Assembly: GCA_020850735.1 (NCBI GenBank)
Contig: JADZEE010000091.1
Location: 1-64,000 of the forward strand
Direction: 5' to 3'
From: Gammaproteobacteria bacterium
Lineage (GTDB): Bacteria; Pseudomonadota; Gammaproteobacteria; JADZEE01
DNA: 64,000 bases
The notes beneath the pieces were generated by a model, which was not told the origin of the DNA, made no database searches, and saw only the letters and a list, made by a program, of their open reading frames with translations. The position numbers were made by a program, and so were the translations under genes. Shown here in pieces: positions 29,438 to 38,050 of this stretch. Each line of letters starts with the position of its first letter. Position 1 is the first letter of the stretch.

Positions 29438-30352
29438 GTGAGTCCGACCGTGCGGCGGCGCCGCTGGGCCCTCGCCGGGCTCGCGCTGTGCCAGCTCGTG
29501 TGGGCCGGCAACAACATCCTCGCCCGCAGCTCGGTCGGCGAGATCCCGCCCATCGCGCTCTCGTTCTGGCGCTGGGCAATCGCCTGCGCAGTGCTGCTGC
29601 CCTTTGGCCTGCCCTACGTGCGGCGTGAATGGCCGCTGCTGCGCCGGCATGCCGGCGCACTGCTGGCCCTGTCGGCGACTGCGGTGGCCACGTTCAACAC
29701 GCTCATGTACCTGGCCGCGCACACGACCACCGCCATCAACATCACCCTGATCAACCAGAGCCTGCCGATTGCGACGCTGCCCATCGCCTGGCTGGTGCTG
29801 CGGCATCGCCCGGTGGGGCGTCAACTCGCCGGCATCACGCTCGGGCTGTGCGGCACGCTGCTGATCGTCACGCACGCCTCCTGGGAGGTGCTGCGACACG
29901 CCCGGGCCGCCCCCGGCGATCTGCTCATGGTGATGGCGGTGTTGAGCTGGGCGGTCTATTCGGTGCTGCTCAAGCGCTTCGCGCTCGCCGTGCACCCGGT
30001 CGCCCTGATCACCGCGACCATCACCCTGGCGATCCCGATGCTGCTGCCGCTCTACCTGTGGGAATTCGCGCAACAAGGTGGCTTCGCGCTCACGCCCGGC
30101 AACGTCGGCACCGTGCTGTACGTCGCCATCGGGCCGTCGATCCTGTCGTTCCTGCTGTGGAACCACGGCGTCGCCGTGCTCGGACCGAACGACGCGGCGC
30201 TCAGCAATTACCTGCACCCGCTGTTTGTCATCACACTGGCGATCCCGCTGCTCGGCGAGGGGCTGCACGCGTATCACTACGCCGGCGGCCTGCTGGTGAT
30301 GGGCGGGGTCTACCTGGCGCTGACGGCGCGCCGTAGCGCGGCAGTGCGCTGA
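29438..30352 (+). CDS. EamA/DMT-family transporter
   Basis: The protein has 304 residues if it starts at the GTG at 29438 (then SPTVRRRRWALAG), and about ten hydrophobic helices in two five-TM EamA repeats (LCQLVWAGNNILARSSVGE at the first, VMAVLSWAVYSVLLKRFAL at the second). It is an inner-membrane drug/metabolite exporter; the substrate is unknown. An ATG at 29384 is the alternative start, but it adds an odd polar segment. Its stop is 68 nt before the second 188-bp element. Confidence 0.85.
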   Translation: MSPTVRRRRWALAGLALCQLVWAGNNILARSSVGEIPPIALSFWRWAIACAVLLPFGLPYVRREWPLLRRHAGALLALSATAVATFNTLMYLAAHTTTAINITLINQSLPIATLPIAWLVLRHRPVGRQLAGITLGLCGTLLIVTHASWEVLRHARAAPGDLLMVMAVLSWAVYSVLLKRFALAVHPVALITATITLAIPMLLPLYLWEFAQQGGFALTPGNVGTVLYVAIGPSILSFLLWNHGVAVLGPNDAALSNYLHPLFVITLAIPLLGEGLHAYHYAGGLLVMGGVYLALTARRSAAVR

Positions 30353-30420
30353 GCCCGGCGCTGATCTGCCCGGCGCGATCCGAGGCGGTCGCAGCCGGCG
30401 TGCTCAGCGGTTCACGGTCG

Positions 30421-30608
30421 CTCAGAGCTTGTGAAACATTCGCCCGCCGCAGCGAAACGGTTCCCGGGCGTTCCTGACCAGGCGCGGGGGTGCACAAGAT
30501 CGCGCGCACAGCGGGCCTGCGGAAACGATCCTGGGGGTCCCCGCAACGCGGCCAGGGGCGTCCAGGCGCCGTCGCAACAGGCGCGGTGATGGTTTCGCGA
30601 GCTCTCAG
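30421..30608. repeat. 188-bp inverted-repeat element, copy 2
   Basis: This copy has the same length and orientation as that at 17053. It begins CTCAGAGCTTGTGAAAC and ends GTTTCGCGAGCTCTCAG, with the core diverging by scattered substitutions (for example CCTGACCAGG in place of CCTGGCCAGG). The right CTCAG (30604-30608) contains the TGA stop of the V4R gene. Left and right CTCAG are direct repeats. Confidence 0.85.
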
Positions 30609-31084
30609 GCCGGGGTGGCGTGGAAGCGGCAGCGCGCGGCGCCGCAGGCGACGCAGGCGGTTTCGTGTACGCGCGCGGGCTGGCCGAAGACCAGCTCCGC
30701 GAGCGCGGTGAACATCCCGGTGATGGCGGCGCACACGGGCGCGTCGGCGGCGCCGTAGGCGCTCGCGAACGGACTGTCGTCCACACTCAGCTCGAGCACG
30801 TCATCGCCTTCGCGCTGGAAGCTCCAGCGTCCCCAACCGAGCGCGGCCGCACGGGTCTCGATGGTCTGCAGCAGCGCGATCAGGTCGCCGGAGTCCTGCA
30901 GGTAGCGGGCGGCGGAGCGGCCCCCGGCCTCCTCGACCGCGGCGGCAAACGCCTGCAGTGCCTCGGCACGCGCCGCGGGCGCGAGGCGCCGGAACAGGCC
31001 CGCCAGCGAGTCGGCCCGCAAGATCAGGTAGCGGGTGTCGCCGTCGTGGATGGCGCCATTGGTCCAGGTGAGACTTTCTTTCAC
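30605..31084 (-). CDS. V4R (4-vinyl-reductase-type) domain protein
   Basis: The 159-residue product has a helical N-terminal part and a C-terminal V4R signature ETACVACGAARCRF with three Cys. V4R domains bind small hydrophobic molecules or metal and occur in bacteriochlorophyll (BchJ), methane and aromatic-degradation regulators. The GTG at 31084 overlaps the stop of the aldehyde dehydrogenase remnant by 4 nt (GTGA); a GTG at 31096 is also possible. Its own stop lies inside the 188-bp element. The ligand is unknown. Confidence 0.72.
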   Translation of the reverse strand: MKESLTWTNGAIHDGDTRYLILRADSLAGLFRRLAPAARAEALQAFAAAVEEAGGRSAARYLQDSGDLIALLQTIETRAAALGWGRWSFQREGDDVLELSVDDSPFASAYGAADAPVCAAITGMFTALAELVFGQPARVHETACVACGAARCRFHATPA

Positions 31085-31215
31085 AGCCCGATCCACGCCG
31101 CCTTGAGGCGGGTGTGGTGGCGGATCGCTTCCTCGCCGAGCTCATGACCGATGCCGGAGGCCTTGAAGCCGCCGATCCGCACCGCCAGGTCGAGGGTGCA
31201 GTTCTCGCCGCAACT
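31081..31215 (-). pseudogene. C-terminal scrap of an aldehyde dehydrogenase
   Basis: The minus frame encodes TLDLAVRIGGFKASGIGHEL followed by GEEAIRHHTRLKAAWIGL and a TGA. This is the end of an aldehyde dehydrogenase, in which the family's PFGGFKxSG and the E/TxxK region are visible. The rest of the gene (more than 400 residues) is missing: upstream the sequence becomes the tail of a TonB receptor read on the other strand. The old stop still overlaps the GTG of the V4R gene. Confidence 0.7.
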
Positions 31216-31234
31216 ACCAACTACCGCTCGCGGT

Positions 31235-31918
31235 GCCATCGCCGATTCTAGCACCGTCGGCCAGATCCCGTTCGGCGAGGAGACGCTGACCGCCTGGGAA
31301 CTCGGCTTCAAGGCAGATCTGTTCGGTGGCAGCTCCCGACTGAACGCCGCCGTGTTCTATTACGACTACGCGGACTTCCAGGCCTTCAGCTTTGAAGGCA
31401 TCACCAACGTGGTCTCCAACAAGGACGCCGAAGTGCTCGGTTTCGAGGCCGAGTTCACGACCAGCCCGTGGCAGGGGTGGGAATTCCTGTTCGGCGTGAG
31501 CGCCCTCGATACCACGGTGCAGGACATCACCAGCGTCAGCTTTTTCACGGGTGTGCCGACCACCCGCGACCGCGAAATGGTGCTGGCACCGGACCTGGAG
31601 CTCAACGGCCTGGGGCGCTACGAATGGCCGCTGTTCGGTGGCATGATGGCGGTCCAGGGGGACTTCCACTATGTTGGCGAACAGTTCTTCGATATTGCCA
31701 ACAATCCGATCGCCACCGAGAGTTCCTACGTCGTAGGCAACGCGCGTCTGGCGTATACGAGCGGCGACCAGCGCTGGCAGGCCGCGCTGTGGGTGAAGAA
31801 TCTCGCCGACACGGAGTATCGTAGCTACGTGATCCCGGTGACCAGCCTGGGTTTCACGCAGAATATGTACGGACGGCCGCGCTGGTTCGGGGTGACCATG
31901 AGCTACCAGTGGGACTGA
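31235..31918 (+). pseudogene. C-terminal part of a TonB-dependent receptor
   Basis: The plus frame encodes outer-membrane beta-barrel strands: IPFGEETLTAWELGFKADLF, SSRLNAAVFYYDYADFQAFS, NKDAEVLGFEAEF, then LWVKNLADTEYRSYVI and GRPRWFGVTMSYQWD. This is the last third of a TonB-dependent receptor. The plug domain, TonB box and first strands are missing, and the frame continues only into DNA that is aldehyde-dehydrogenase sequence on the other strand. There is no signal peptide, so it cannot reach the outer membrane. The exact breakpoint lies between about 31200 and 31240. Confidence 0.8.
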
Positions 31919-31995
31919 GACGGCGTAAGTCGATCATCGCACCCGGCTGAGGGTGGCCGATGGATGCGCCTTCTGACGGCAGAGGTGTCCTGAAG

Positions 31996-33144
31996 ATGAC
32001 GACCAGACAGTTGGTGGCCGCGATCCTGCTCGGCGCGTGCCTCGGCAGCGAAGCCGAGATGCCGGCGGAACGCACCGGCACGATCGAAATGCTGGCGCAG
32101 ACACCGGGACCGCACTGGGTGTGGGTCTACGACATGCTCTATGACTACATGGCCGACGGCCGCGCCTCACTGCTCGACGGTGACAGCGGGCGGTTCCTGG
32201 GCATGCTGAGCACGGGCTACTCGTTCACCCAGCTCACGCTGCCGCGCGACTATCACGAAATCTACTCGGCGGAGACGCATTACTCGCGTACCGCGCGTGG
32301 CGCGCGCACGGACATCGTCGCCGTTTACGATCCGCGCACCCTGGCGCCGATCGCGGAAATCGCGATTCCACCCAAGCGCGGGTCGACCATCCCGACCTTG
32401 CACAACGTCGTGCTCACGGACGACGACCGTTTCCTGCTGGTGTTCAACATCACCCCGGCTACCTCGGTGAGCGTCGTCGACGTTCGCGAGCGTCGTTTCG
32501 TCGAGGAGGTCGAAGCACCCGGCTGCAGCCTCATCTACCCGGCCGGCCCGCGGCGGTTCTTCATGCTGTGCCAGGACGGCGGCCTGCTGATGGTCGATCT
32601 GGACGACTCGGGCCACGCCACGTCGAAGCGGCGCAGCGAGCCGTTCTTCGACCCGGACCGGGATCCGATCAGCGAGAAAGGCGTACGTTACGGCAATACC
32701 TGGCTGTTCGCGTCTTTCGACAGCTACGTCCACGCGGTAGACGTCGGCGGTGCCGAACCGGCGTTTGCGCCGAAGTGGTCGCTCGTCAGCGCCGCCGAGC
32801 GGGCCGGATCCTGGCGCATGGGCGGCACCCAGCACCTGGCCGTGCACGAAGCGAGCGGGCGACTGTACTCGATCATGCACCAGGGCGGTCCGTACACGCG
32901 CAAGGATCCCGGCACGCAGGTATGGGTCTACGACCTGGCAACGCGCGAACGGGTGCAGATCATCGAGCTGAACGAGCCCGCCGGCCTGGTCGTCGTGACT
33001 CGGGACGACGCACCGCTGATGTTCACCGCCGACGTCCCCGTCAACGCGATCAATGTCTACGACCCCCGCGGCGGCAGCTTCCTGCGCCGCATCGACGAGG
33101 TCGGCTACACGCCGACGGGCATGCAGGCGCCCTGGCGCCCCTGA
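31996..33144 (+). CDS. mauB: TTQ amine dehydrogenase, large (heavy) subunit
   Basis: The 382-residue protein is the seven-bladed beta-propeller subunit of methylamine or aromatic amine dehydrogenase. It begins with a signal peptide (MTTRQLVAAILLGACLGSEA) and shows family stretches PGPHWVWVYDM, DGDSGRFLGMLSTGYSF, ETHYSRTARGARTDIVAVYD, GCSLIYPAG and LHQGG-like IMHQGGPYTRKDPGTQVWVY. It acts in the periplasm, holding two small subunits. The ATG at 31996 gives the signal peptide. It is 27 nt ahead of mauA. The amine substrate is unclear. Confidence 0.88.
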   Translation: MTTRQLVAAILLGACLGSEAEMPAERTGTIEMLAQTPGPHWVWVYDMLYDYMADGRASLLDGDSGRFLGMLSTGYSFTQLTLPRDYHEIYSAETHYSRTARGARTDIVAVYDPRTLAPIAEIAIPPKRGSTIPTLHNVVLTDDDRFLLVFNITPATSVSVVDVRERRFVEEVEAPGCSLIYPAGPRRFFMLCQDGGLLMVDLDDSGHATSKRRSEPFFDPDRDPISEKGVRYGNTWLFASFDSYVHAVDVGGAEPAFAPKWSLVSAAERAGSWRMGGTQHLAVHEASGRLYSIMHQGGPYTRKDPGTQVWVYDLATRERVQIIELNEPAGLVVVTRDDAPLMFTADVPVNAINVYDPRGGSFLRRIDEVGYTPTGMQAPWRP

Positions 33145-33171
33145 GCGGGCGCGACCACGACGGAGCTCACC

Positions 33172-33687
33172 ATGCGCTGGCTGGACGACTGGATCGAATC
33201 GAGGGCGCGCACGATCGCGCGCAGCACGTCACGACGCGGCTTCCTCGGCCGCATGGGCGCCGTGCTGGTCGGCACTGCCGCACTGCCACTGCTGCCGGTC
33301 GCACGCGCCGCAGCCGCGGACAGCGGCGCGACCCCGACCGAGGGCGATCCGAACAGCTGCGAGTACTGGCGTTACTGCGGCATGGACGGTTACCTGTGCG
33401 GCTGCTGCGGCGGTTCGCATACGAGCTGCCCGCCGGGCACCGAGATGTCACCCATCACCTGGGTGGGCTCCTGCCGCAACCCCGTCGATGACCGCGATTA
33501 CATCGTTTCCTACAACGACTGCTGCGGCAAGTCGAGCTGCGGGCGGTGCCTGTGCAGCCGCAACGAGGGCGACAAGGCGCTGTACTATCCGGCCAAGAGC
33601 AACGACATCAACTGGTGCCAGGGCACGACCACCAACGTCTACCACTGTTCCACGGCGATCGTCGTCGGCGTGGCGGCAAAATCCTGA
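33172..33687 (+). CDS. mauA: TTQ amine dehydrogenase, small (light) subunit
   Basis: The 171-residue precursor has a Tat signal (SRRGFLG, then a hydrophobic stretch ending ARA) and the Cys-rich light-chain fold. Trp97 (ITWVGSC) and Trp148 (DINWCQG) correspond to Trp57 and Trp108 of Paracoccus methylamine dehydrogenase, the pair crosslinked to tryptophan tryptophylquinone. Asp72, Asp116 and Tyr157 match Asp32, Asp76 and Tyr119. The loop between Trp148 and Tyr157 is two residues shorter. The enzyme oxidises primary amines to aldehyde and ammonia. The maturation genes mauFEDG are not beside it. Confidence 0.92.
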   Translation: MRWLDDWIESRARTIARSTSRRGFLGRMGAVLVGTAALPLLPVARAAAADSGATPTEGDPNSCEYWRYCGMDGYLCGCCGGSHTSCPPGTEMSPITWVGSCRNPVDDRDYIVSYNDCCGKSSCGRCLCSRNEGDKALYYPAKSNDINWCQGTTTNVYHCSTAIVVGVAAKS

Positions 33688-33813
33688 CTGCGGCGCCACC
33701 GCCGGCGCGAAGTGCTCACCCGCCGCCACCTGCCGCATCGTGCCGCCTGTGTGGCCACCGGGCTCGCGGTCAACGTGCGGGCCCACACCTGTCCCACCGA
33801 GGATCATCCCTGC

Positions 33814-34833
33814 ATGAGTGACCCCGAAGTGTCCATGACGCGCTACCGATCCGCCGCCGCGCGCGCTCTCGCCTACCTGCGCGGCCACCTGCAGGCCGAC
33901 GGCTCCTACGGTCCGCAGATCACGGATCTGGCCAGTTATTACAAATCGCCCTACCTGTACCTGATCGCGGGCGAGCTGGAGGAGTGCCACCACCTGTTGT
34001 CGTACATCGGCAGGCAATTCCTCGGCACCGACGGGGACCTGCGCAGTTCGCCGGCGCTCAAGAGCGGCAACGATGCCTACGACTTTTACACCATGTATCC
34101 CAACACCTGGGTGGCGCTGGCGGCGCAGAAGACGGGGCGCTTCGAAATCGCGCAGCCTGCCTGCCAGCACCTGCGCGGTTACCGCGACACGGCGACCGGT
34201 GGCTTTCGCGGCGGGCGCGCGGACGGACCGGCGGGCACCGCGGTGGACCTCATCGCGACCTCGGCGATGACCCTGCTCGGCCTGTACTTCGGCGATCTCG
34301 ACCAGAGCCGCGCGTGCGCGCGCGTCCTGCGGCGCTTCCTGGAACGGCAACCGGACCCGGCCGGCGGCTTCCTGCTGCGCATGCGCCCCGACGGCGAGCT
34401 CATCGACGACTATCCGGCCGAGCTCGCGCCCTACTACCTGCTCGACGCGCGCCGTCCGGAGCAGTGGTACTTCATGGTGGGGTACCCGCTCGCCGTGCTG
34501 GCGCTGCTCCATCGCGCCACCGGCGACCCGGAGCTGCTCACGGCCGCACGCGGCTACTTCGATTTCGCCGCCGGCTGCACGGGCGTGCAGGAGTTTTTCT
34601 TCAGCCACAAGGTGGGCTGGGGCGCCGGCCTGCTGTACGCCATCACCGGCGAGGAGCGCTACGCGCAGTTCGCCGCCGGCGTGTGCGACCATCTCGTGCG
34701 CATGCAGGCGGGCGATGGCCGCTGGCTCGCCGACATGACGCCGGTATTTTCCTTCGACCAGACCGCCGAGTGCGCGATCTGGCTGCGCGAGATCAGCGCC
34801 CTGCTCGGCGCCGCGCCGCCTCGGGTCTCATAG
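33814..34833 (+). CDS. Unrecognised alpha/alpha-toroid protein
   Basis: The 339-residue protein is built of repeated helix pairs with glycine-rich turns (AYLRGHLQADGSYGPQ, DFYTMYPNTWVALAAQKTG, TATGGFRGG, HLVRMQAGDGRWLADMTP, FDQTAECAIWLREIS). This pattern is seen in terpenoid-cyclase/prenyltransferase toroids and in six-hairpin glycosidase-like folds. There is no DxDD motif, so it is not a class II terpene cyclase. No signal peptide is apparent from the ATG at 33814. It follows mauA by 126 nt, possibly in the same operon. I cannot assign a function. Confidence 0.6.
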   Translation: MSDPEVSMTRYRSAAARALAYLRGHLQADGSYGPQITDLASYYKSPYLYLIAGELEECHHLLSYIGRQFLGTDGDLRSSPALKSGNDAYDFYTMYPNTWVALAAQKTGRFEIAQPACQHLRGYRDTATGGFRGGRADGPAGTAVDLIATSAMTLLGLYFGDLDQSRACARVLRRFLERQPDPAGGFLLRMRPDGELIDDYPAELAPYYLLDARRPEQWYFMVGYPLAVLALLHRATGDPELLTAARGYFDFAAGCTGVQEFFFSHKVGWGAGLLYAITGEERYAQFAAGVCDHLVRMQAGDGRWLADMTPVFSFDQTAECAIWLREISALLGAAPPRVS

Positions 34834-34916
34834 AAGGAATCTCACGCGCCGGCGCCATCCGGGCACCGGACCGCGCCCGGCAGGACGCGTACTGCGGACC
34901 GCCCTGTTCGCGCGCG

Positions 34917-35105
34917 CTCAGCGCTCGTGAAACATTCGCCCGCCGTAGCGAGACGGATCCTGGGCGTTCCTGGCCAGGCGCGGGGGTGCACAAAATCGCG
35001 CGCGGTGCGGGCCCGACGGAAACGATCCGGGGGTCCCCGCAACGCGGCCAGGGGCGTCCAGGAGCCGTCGCAGCAGGCGCGGTGATCGTTTTACATGGCT
35101 CTCAG
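34917..35105. repeat. 189-bp inverted-repeat element, copy 3
   Basis: This copy has the same orientation as the other two. It begins CTCAGCGCTCGTGAAAC; the right end, GTTTTACATGGCTCTCAG, is more worn than in the others. The core shares CGGGGGTGCACAAAATCGCG and GGGGGTCCCCGCAACGCGGC with them. The right CTCAG (35101-35105) includes the TGA stop of the squalene-hopene cyclase gene. Confidence 0.84.
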
Positions 35106-37186
35106 GCGTAGCGGTACTTGTGCATTGCCGGCAGCGGCCCGAGGTTCACCGGCCCGGCAGCGCGCATGGCGGACTGGGCCGTGGGCAGGCCGTGGCGGAT
35201 CCGCCGGTAGGCGCCGAGCGCCCAGAGCGGGAAGTAGTGGCAGTAGCCGTGATAGCGCAGGTAGAACACGCGCGGGAAACCCGTACCGGTGAACTCCGGC
35301 TCGTTCCAGGTGCCCTCGTGGTTGCGCGTGCGCAGCAGGTACTGCACGCCCCGTTCGACCGTCTCGGAGCCCACTTCGTCGACCGCCAGCAGGCCAAGCA
35401 GCGCCCACGCGGTCTGCGACGCGGTGCTGACACCGCGCCCTTCGAGTGAGCGGTCGTCGTAGGTGTTGCAGCTCTCGCCCCAGCCACCATCGGGATTCTG
35501 CCGGTCGCGAACCCACTGCACCGCCTTGCGTATGTAGGGCTCGCTCGGTTCCTCACCGAGCGCGCCGAGCGCGCACAGCACGCTCCAGGTACCGTAGATG
35601 TAGTTCACGCCCCAGCGACCATACCACGCGCCGCTCGGCTCCTGTTCCCTGCGCAGAAACTCGAGCGCCCGGGCGATCGGCGGAAAGGACTTGTCGTAGC
35701 CGAGCATCGCCAGCACTTCGATGCAACGGGCGGTGAGATCCGAGGTGCTCGGATCGACCAGCGCACCGTGGTCCGCGAACGGTATGTTATTCAGGTACTC
35801 GTTCGAATTGTCGATATCGAACGCACCCCAGCCGCCGTCGCGGTTCTGCATGCCGAGCACCCAGTTCACCGCCATCGCGATGCGGTGCCGGTGATCGGGA
35901 TCCTCGTGCGCACGTGCGCGCAGCAGGGCCATGAGCACCATGCTGGTGTCGTCGACATCCGGATAGAAATCGTTCTCGAACTGGAACGCCCAGCCGCCGC
36001 TGTCGAGATCGGGGGCCTTGTCCGTCCAGTCGCCGCGGACGAATATCTGCTTGTCGAACAACCATTGCACCGCCGAGCGGATGCGCGCATCGGACGGCGC
36101 GAGCCCCGCTTCGGTGAGCGCGTTGATGGACAAACACGTATCCCAGATCGGCGACACGCACGGCTGGCAATAGGCCTGCTCGCCCTGCTCCAGGACGAGG
36201 TCCTCGATGGCCTGTACGCCGCGCACATAGTCGGCGTCGTCCGCCTCGGCGCCGATGACTTTAAGCGCCATCACCGCGTTCGCCATGGCCGGATAGATGG
36301 CGCCGATCCCACCTTCGCCGCGCATGTGCGAGCGCATCCAGGCCACGGCCTTGGCGAGCGCGTAGCGGCGCACGAATGCCGGCGTCAGCGGTTCAGCGAA
36401 CTTCAGTGTGCGATCGATGGCGATGAAGAAATTCTTGATCCGGCTCTTTTTCGACCAGCCGCGCGCGAAGGTGTCGATGTGCTTGAGCGCTGCCGGATCG
36501 CTGTGGAACAGCTCGCTGATCCCGAGCGCGGCCGGAAAGCGATGCACCGGCCGGTGCGCAAACAGAACCAGCAACGGCACGATGACGCAGCGCGACCAGT
36601 AGGAGACCTTGCTGAGGTTGAAATAAAAACGGCTTGGCAGCAGCATCATCTCCACGGGCATGGCCGGCACCGTGTGCCATGGAACCTGGCCGAAGGTGGC
36701 GAGCAGGATGCGGGTGAACACGTTGCTCGCCTCGGCGCCGCCGTTTCTCAGGATCCACTCGCGCGCACACTGCATGTGGGGCGCCGACGGCGGGTCACCG
36801 GTAACCTTCAGCGCGAAATAGGCTTTGACCGTGGCGCTGACGTTACCCGGACCGGCTTCGTACAGGGGCCATGCGCCGCTCGGCAGCTGGCGCCCGCGGA
36901 TGTATTCGGCCATGCGCAGGTGCCGGCCGTGATTCACCGTGCCGATGAAGTGCTGGAACAGAATGTACTCGGCCGGAATGGTGGTGTCGGCTTCCAGGTC
37001 GAAACGCCAGTACCCGGTCGCGTCCTGGCGCAGCAACAACGCGTCGCCGGCCCGGTTGATCGTGGCAGTGAGCTCGGAGACCGCGGAACGCAGCGGATGC
37101 ACCGCGGCTTCCCGCAGGAACTCGGGAGCCACGGCATCGGTCTTGAGCAGATTCAGCCCCGCCGCGGTTTGCGCGTGTTCGTTCAT
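35102..37186 (-). CDS. shc: Squalene-hopene cyclase
   Basis: This monotopic inner-membrane enzyme cyclises squalene to hopene and diplopterol, the parents of hopanoids. The 694-residue protein has the acid motif DVDD at 410-413 (DFYPDVDDTSMV) and repeated QW motifs such as DGGWGAFD, SGAWYGRWGVNYIYGTW and QNPDGGWGESC. Its length is normal. The stop codon lies in the third 188-bp element. The gene follows a TetR regulator by 38 nt, so the two likely share a promoter. No other hopanoid genes (hpn) are in the window. Confidence 0.96.
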   Translation of the reverse strand: MNEHAQTAAGLNLLKTDAVAPEFLREAAVHPLRSAVSELTATINRAGDALLLRQDATGYWRFDLEADTTIPAEYILFQHFIGTVNHGRHLRMAEYIRGRQLPSGAWPLYEAGPGNVSATVKAYFALKVTGDPPSAPHMQCAREWILRNGGAEASNVFTRILLATFGQVPWHTVPAMPVEMMLLPSRFYFNLSKVSYWSRCVIVPLLVLFAHRPVHRFPAALGISELFHSDPAALKHIDTFARGWSKKSRIKNFFIAIDRTLKFAEPLTPAFVRRYALAKAVAWMRSHMRGEGGIGAIYPAMANAVMALKVIGAEADDADYVRGVQAIEDLVLEQGEQAYCQPCVSPIWDTCLSINALTEAGLAPSDARIRSAVQWLFDKQIFVRGDWTDKAPDLDSGGWAFQFENDFYPDVDDTSMVLMALLRARAHEDPDHRHRIAMAVNWVLGMQNRDGGWGAFDIDNSNEYLNNIPFADHGALVDPSTSDLTARCIEVLAMLGYDKSFPPIARALEFLRREQEPSGAWYGRWGVNYIYGTWSVLCALGALGEEPSEPYIRKAVQWVRDRQNPDGGWGESCNTYDDRSLEGRGVSTASQTAWALLGLLAVDEVGSETVERGVQYLLRTRNHEGTWNEPEFTGTGFPRVFYLRYHGYCHYFPLWALGAYRRIRHGLPTAQSAMRAAGPVNLGPLPAMHKYRYA

Positions 37187-37224
37187 CGAGTCGGTTCTTC
37201 CTTACCGGTTTGAGTTCCAGCGCT

Positions 37225-37869
37225 TCAATCGCAGCACTCTTTCGAGCACATGAATCCGCGCAGCATCGCTTCGATCATCAGCCGCGAGCGCGCCTGCACT
37301 GATCGCCATTGCACCCAGTTGTCGTTCCCCATCGTCAGATGCATCGACATGATGCCGTGAATGCCACCGAGAAAAGTCTGGGTCACCAGCTCGGCATCGC
37401 GCAGATCCTCGCGCAGGCGGTGCTGGTCGACCGCTTCCTGCACCGTCTGCAGCACCAGCGCGTGCGCGTCCGCGCGCACGTCGCCGCGCGCGTTCTGGGA
37501 CGCGGAGCGCTCGGGCACTTCGGGGCTCGCCGCCATCGCGATGGCGCGATAGTGGTTGGAGTTGGCCAGTGCAAATTCAGTTATCTTCTCGCCGATAAAG
37601 CGCAGCCGCCGGATTGGATCGCGAATGCTGCTGAGGTCCCGCAGCCGTTTACCGACCGTACGGTAGTCCTCGTCGACCAGTTCGTCGATGAGCGCCTGCT
37701 TGTCGCGGAAATGAGAATAGATGACGGTCGGCGAGTACTCGATCCGGCGCGCGATCTCGCGCATCGTAACACCGTCATAGCCACGTTCGGCCATGAGTTT
37801 GCGCGCCGCATCAAGGATCTTCTCGCGGATCTCGTAACGTTCTCTTTCTCTGCGTGCTGCCAGGCCCAT
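37225..37869 (-). CDS. TetR-family regulator next to shc
   Basis: The 214-residue protein has an N-terminal TetR HTH: REKILDAARKLMAERGYDGV, TMREIARRIEYSPTVIYSHF then RDKQALIDELVDED. The C-terminal half is an unassigned ligand-binding helical domain. It lies directly upstream of shc on the same strand and probably controls hopanoid synthesis and itself. The AT-rich stretch 37870-37930 upstream has a weak TTTCTGGAAA palindrome that may be an operator. The gap to 38050 holds no gene. Confidence 0.85.
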   Translation of the reverse strand: MGLAARRERERYEIREKILDAARKLMAERGYDGVTMREIARRIEYSPTVIYSHFRDKQALIDELVDEDYRTVGKRLRDLSSIRDPIRRLRFIGEKITEFALANSNHYRAIAMAASPEVPERSASQNARGDVRADAHALVLQTVQEAVDQHRLREDLRDAELVTQTFLGGIHGIMSMHLTMGNDNWVQWRSVQARSRLMIEAMLRGFMCSKECCD

Positions 37870-38050
37870 AACAGTGTTTCCGAAAAAAACGGCGTTATTT
37901 TAATAGTTTCTGGAAATATTGCAATGAAGTTAAGACTATTTGGACCCGCGACAGCGGGTATGATTCCGCAGCGCAATAACACGCGCCCGTCCACTGCCCG
38001 CCCGCCCGCAGCGCCGGCGGCGCGGCTATCGAACCAGCACCGGCGCGTGC

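Noticed and set aside
37895-37915. TTTCTGGAAA palindrome upstream of the TetR gene as an operator.
   Set aside because: Only 4-bp arms with no second copy; too weak to list as a site.
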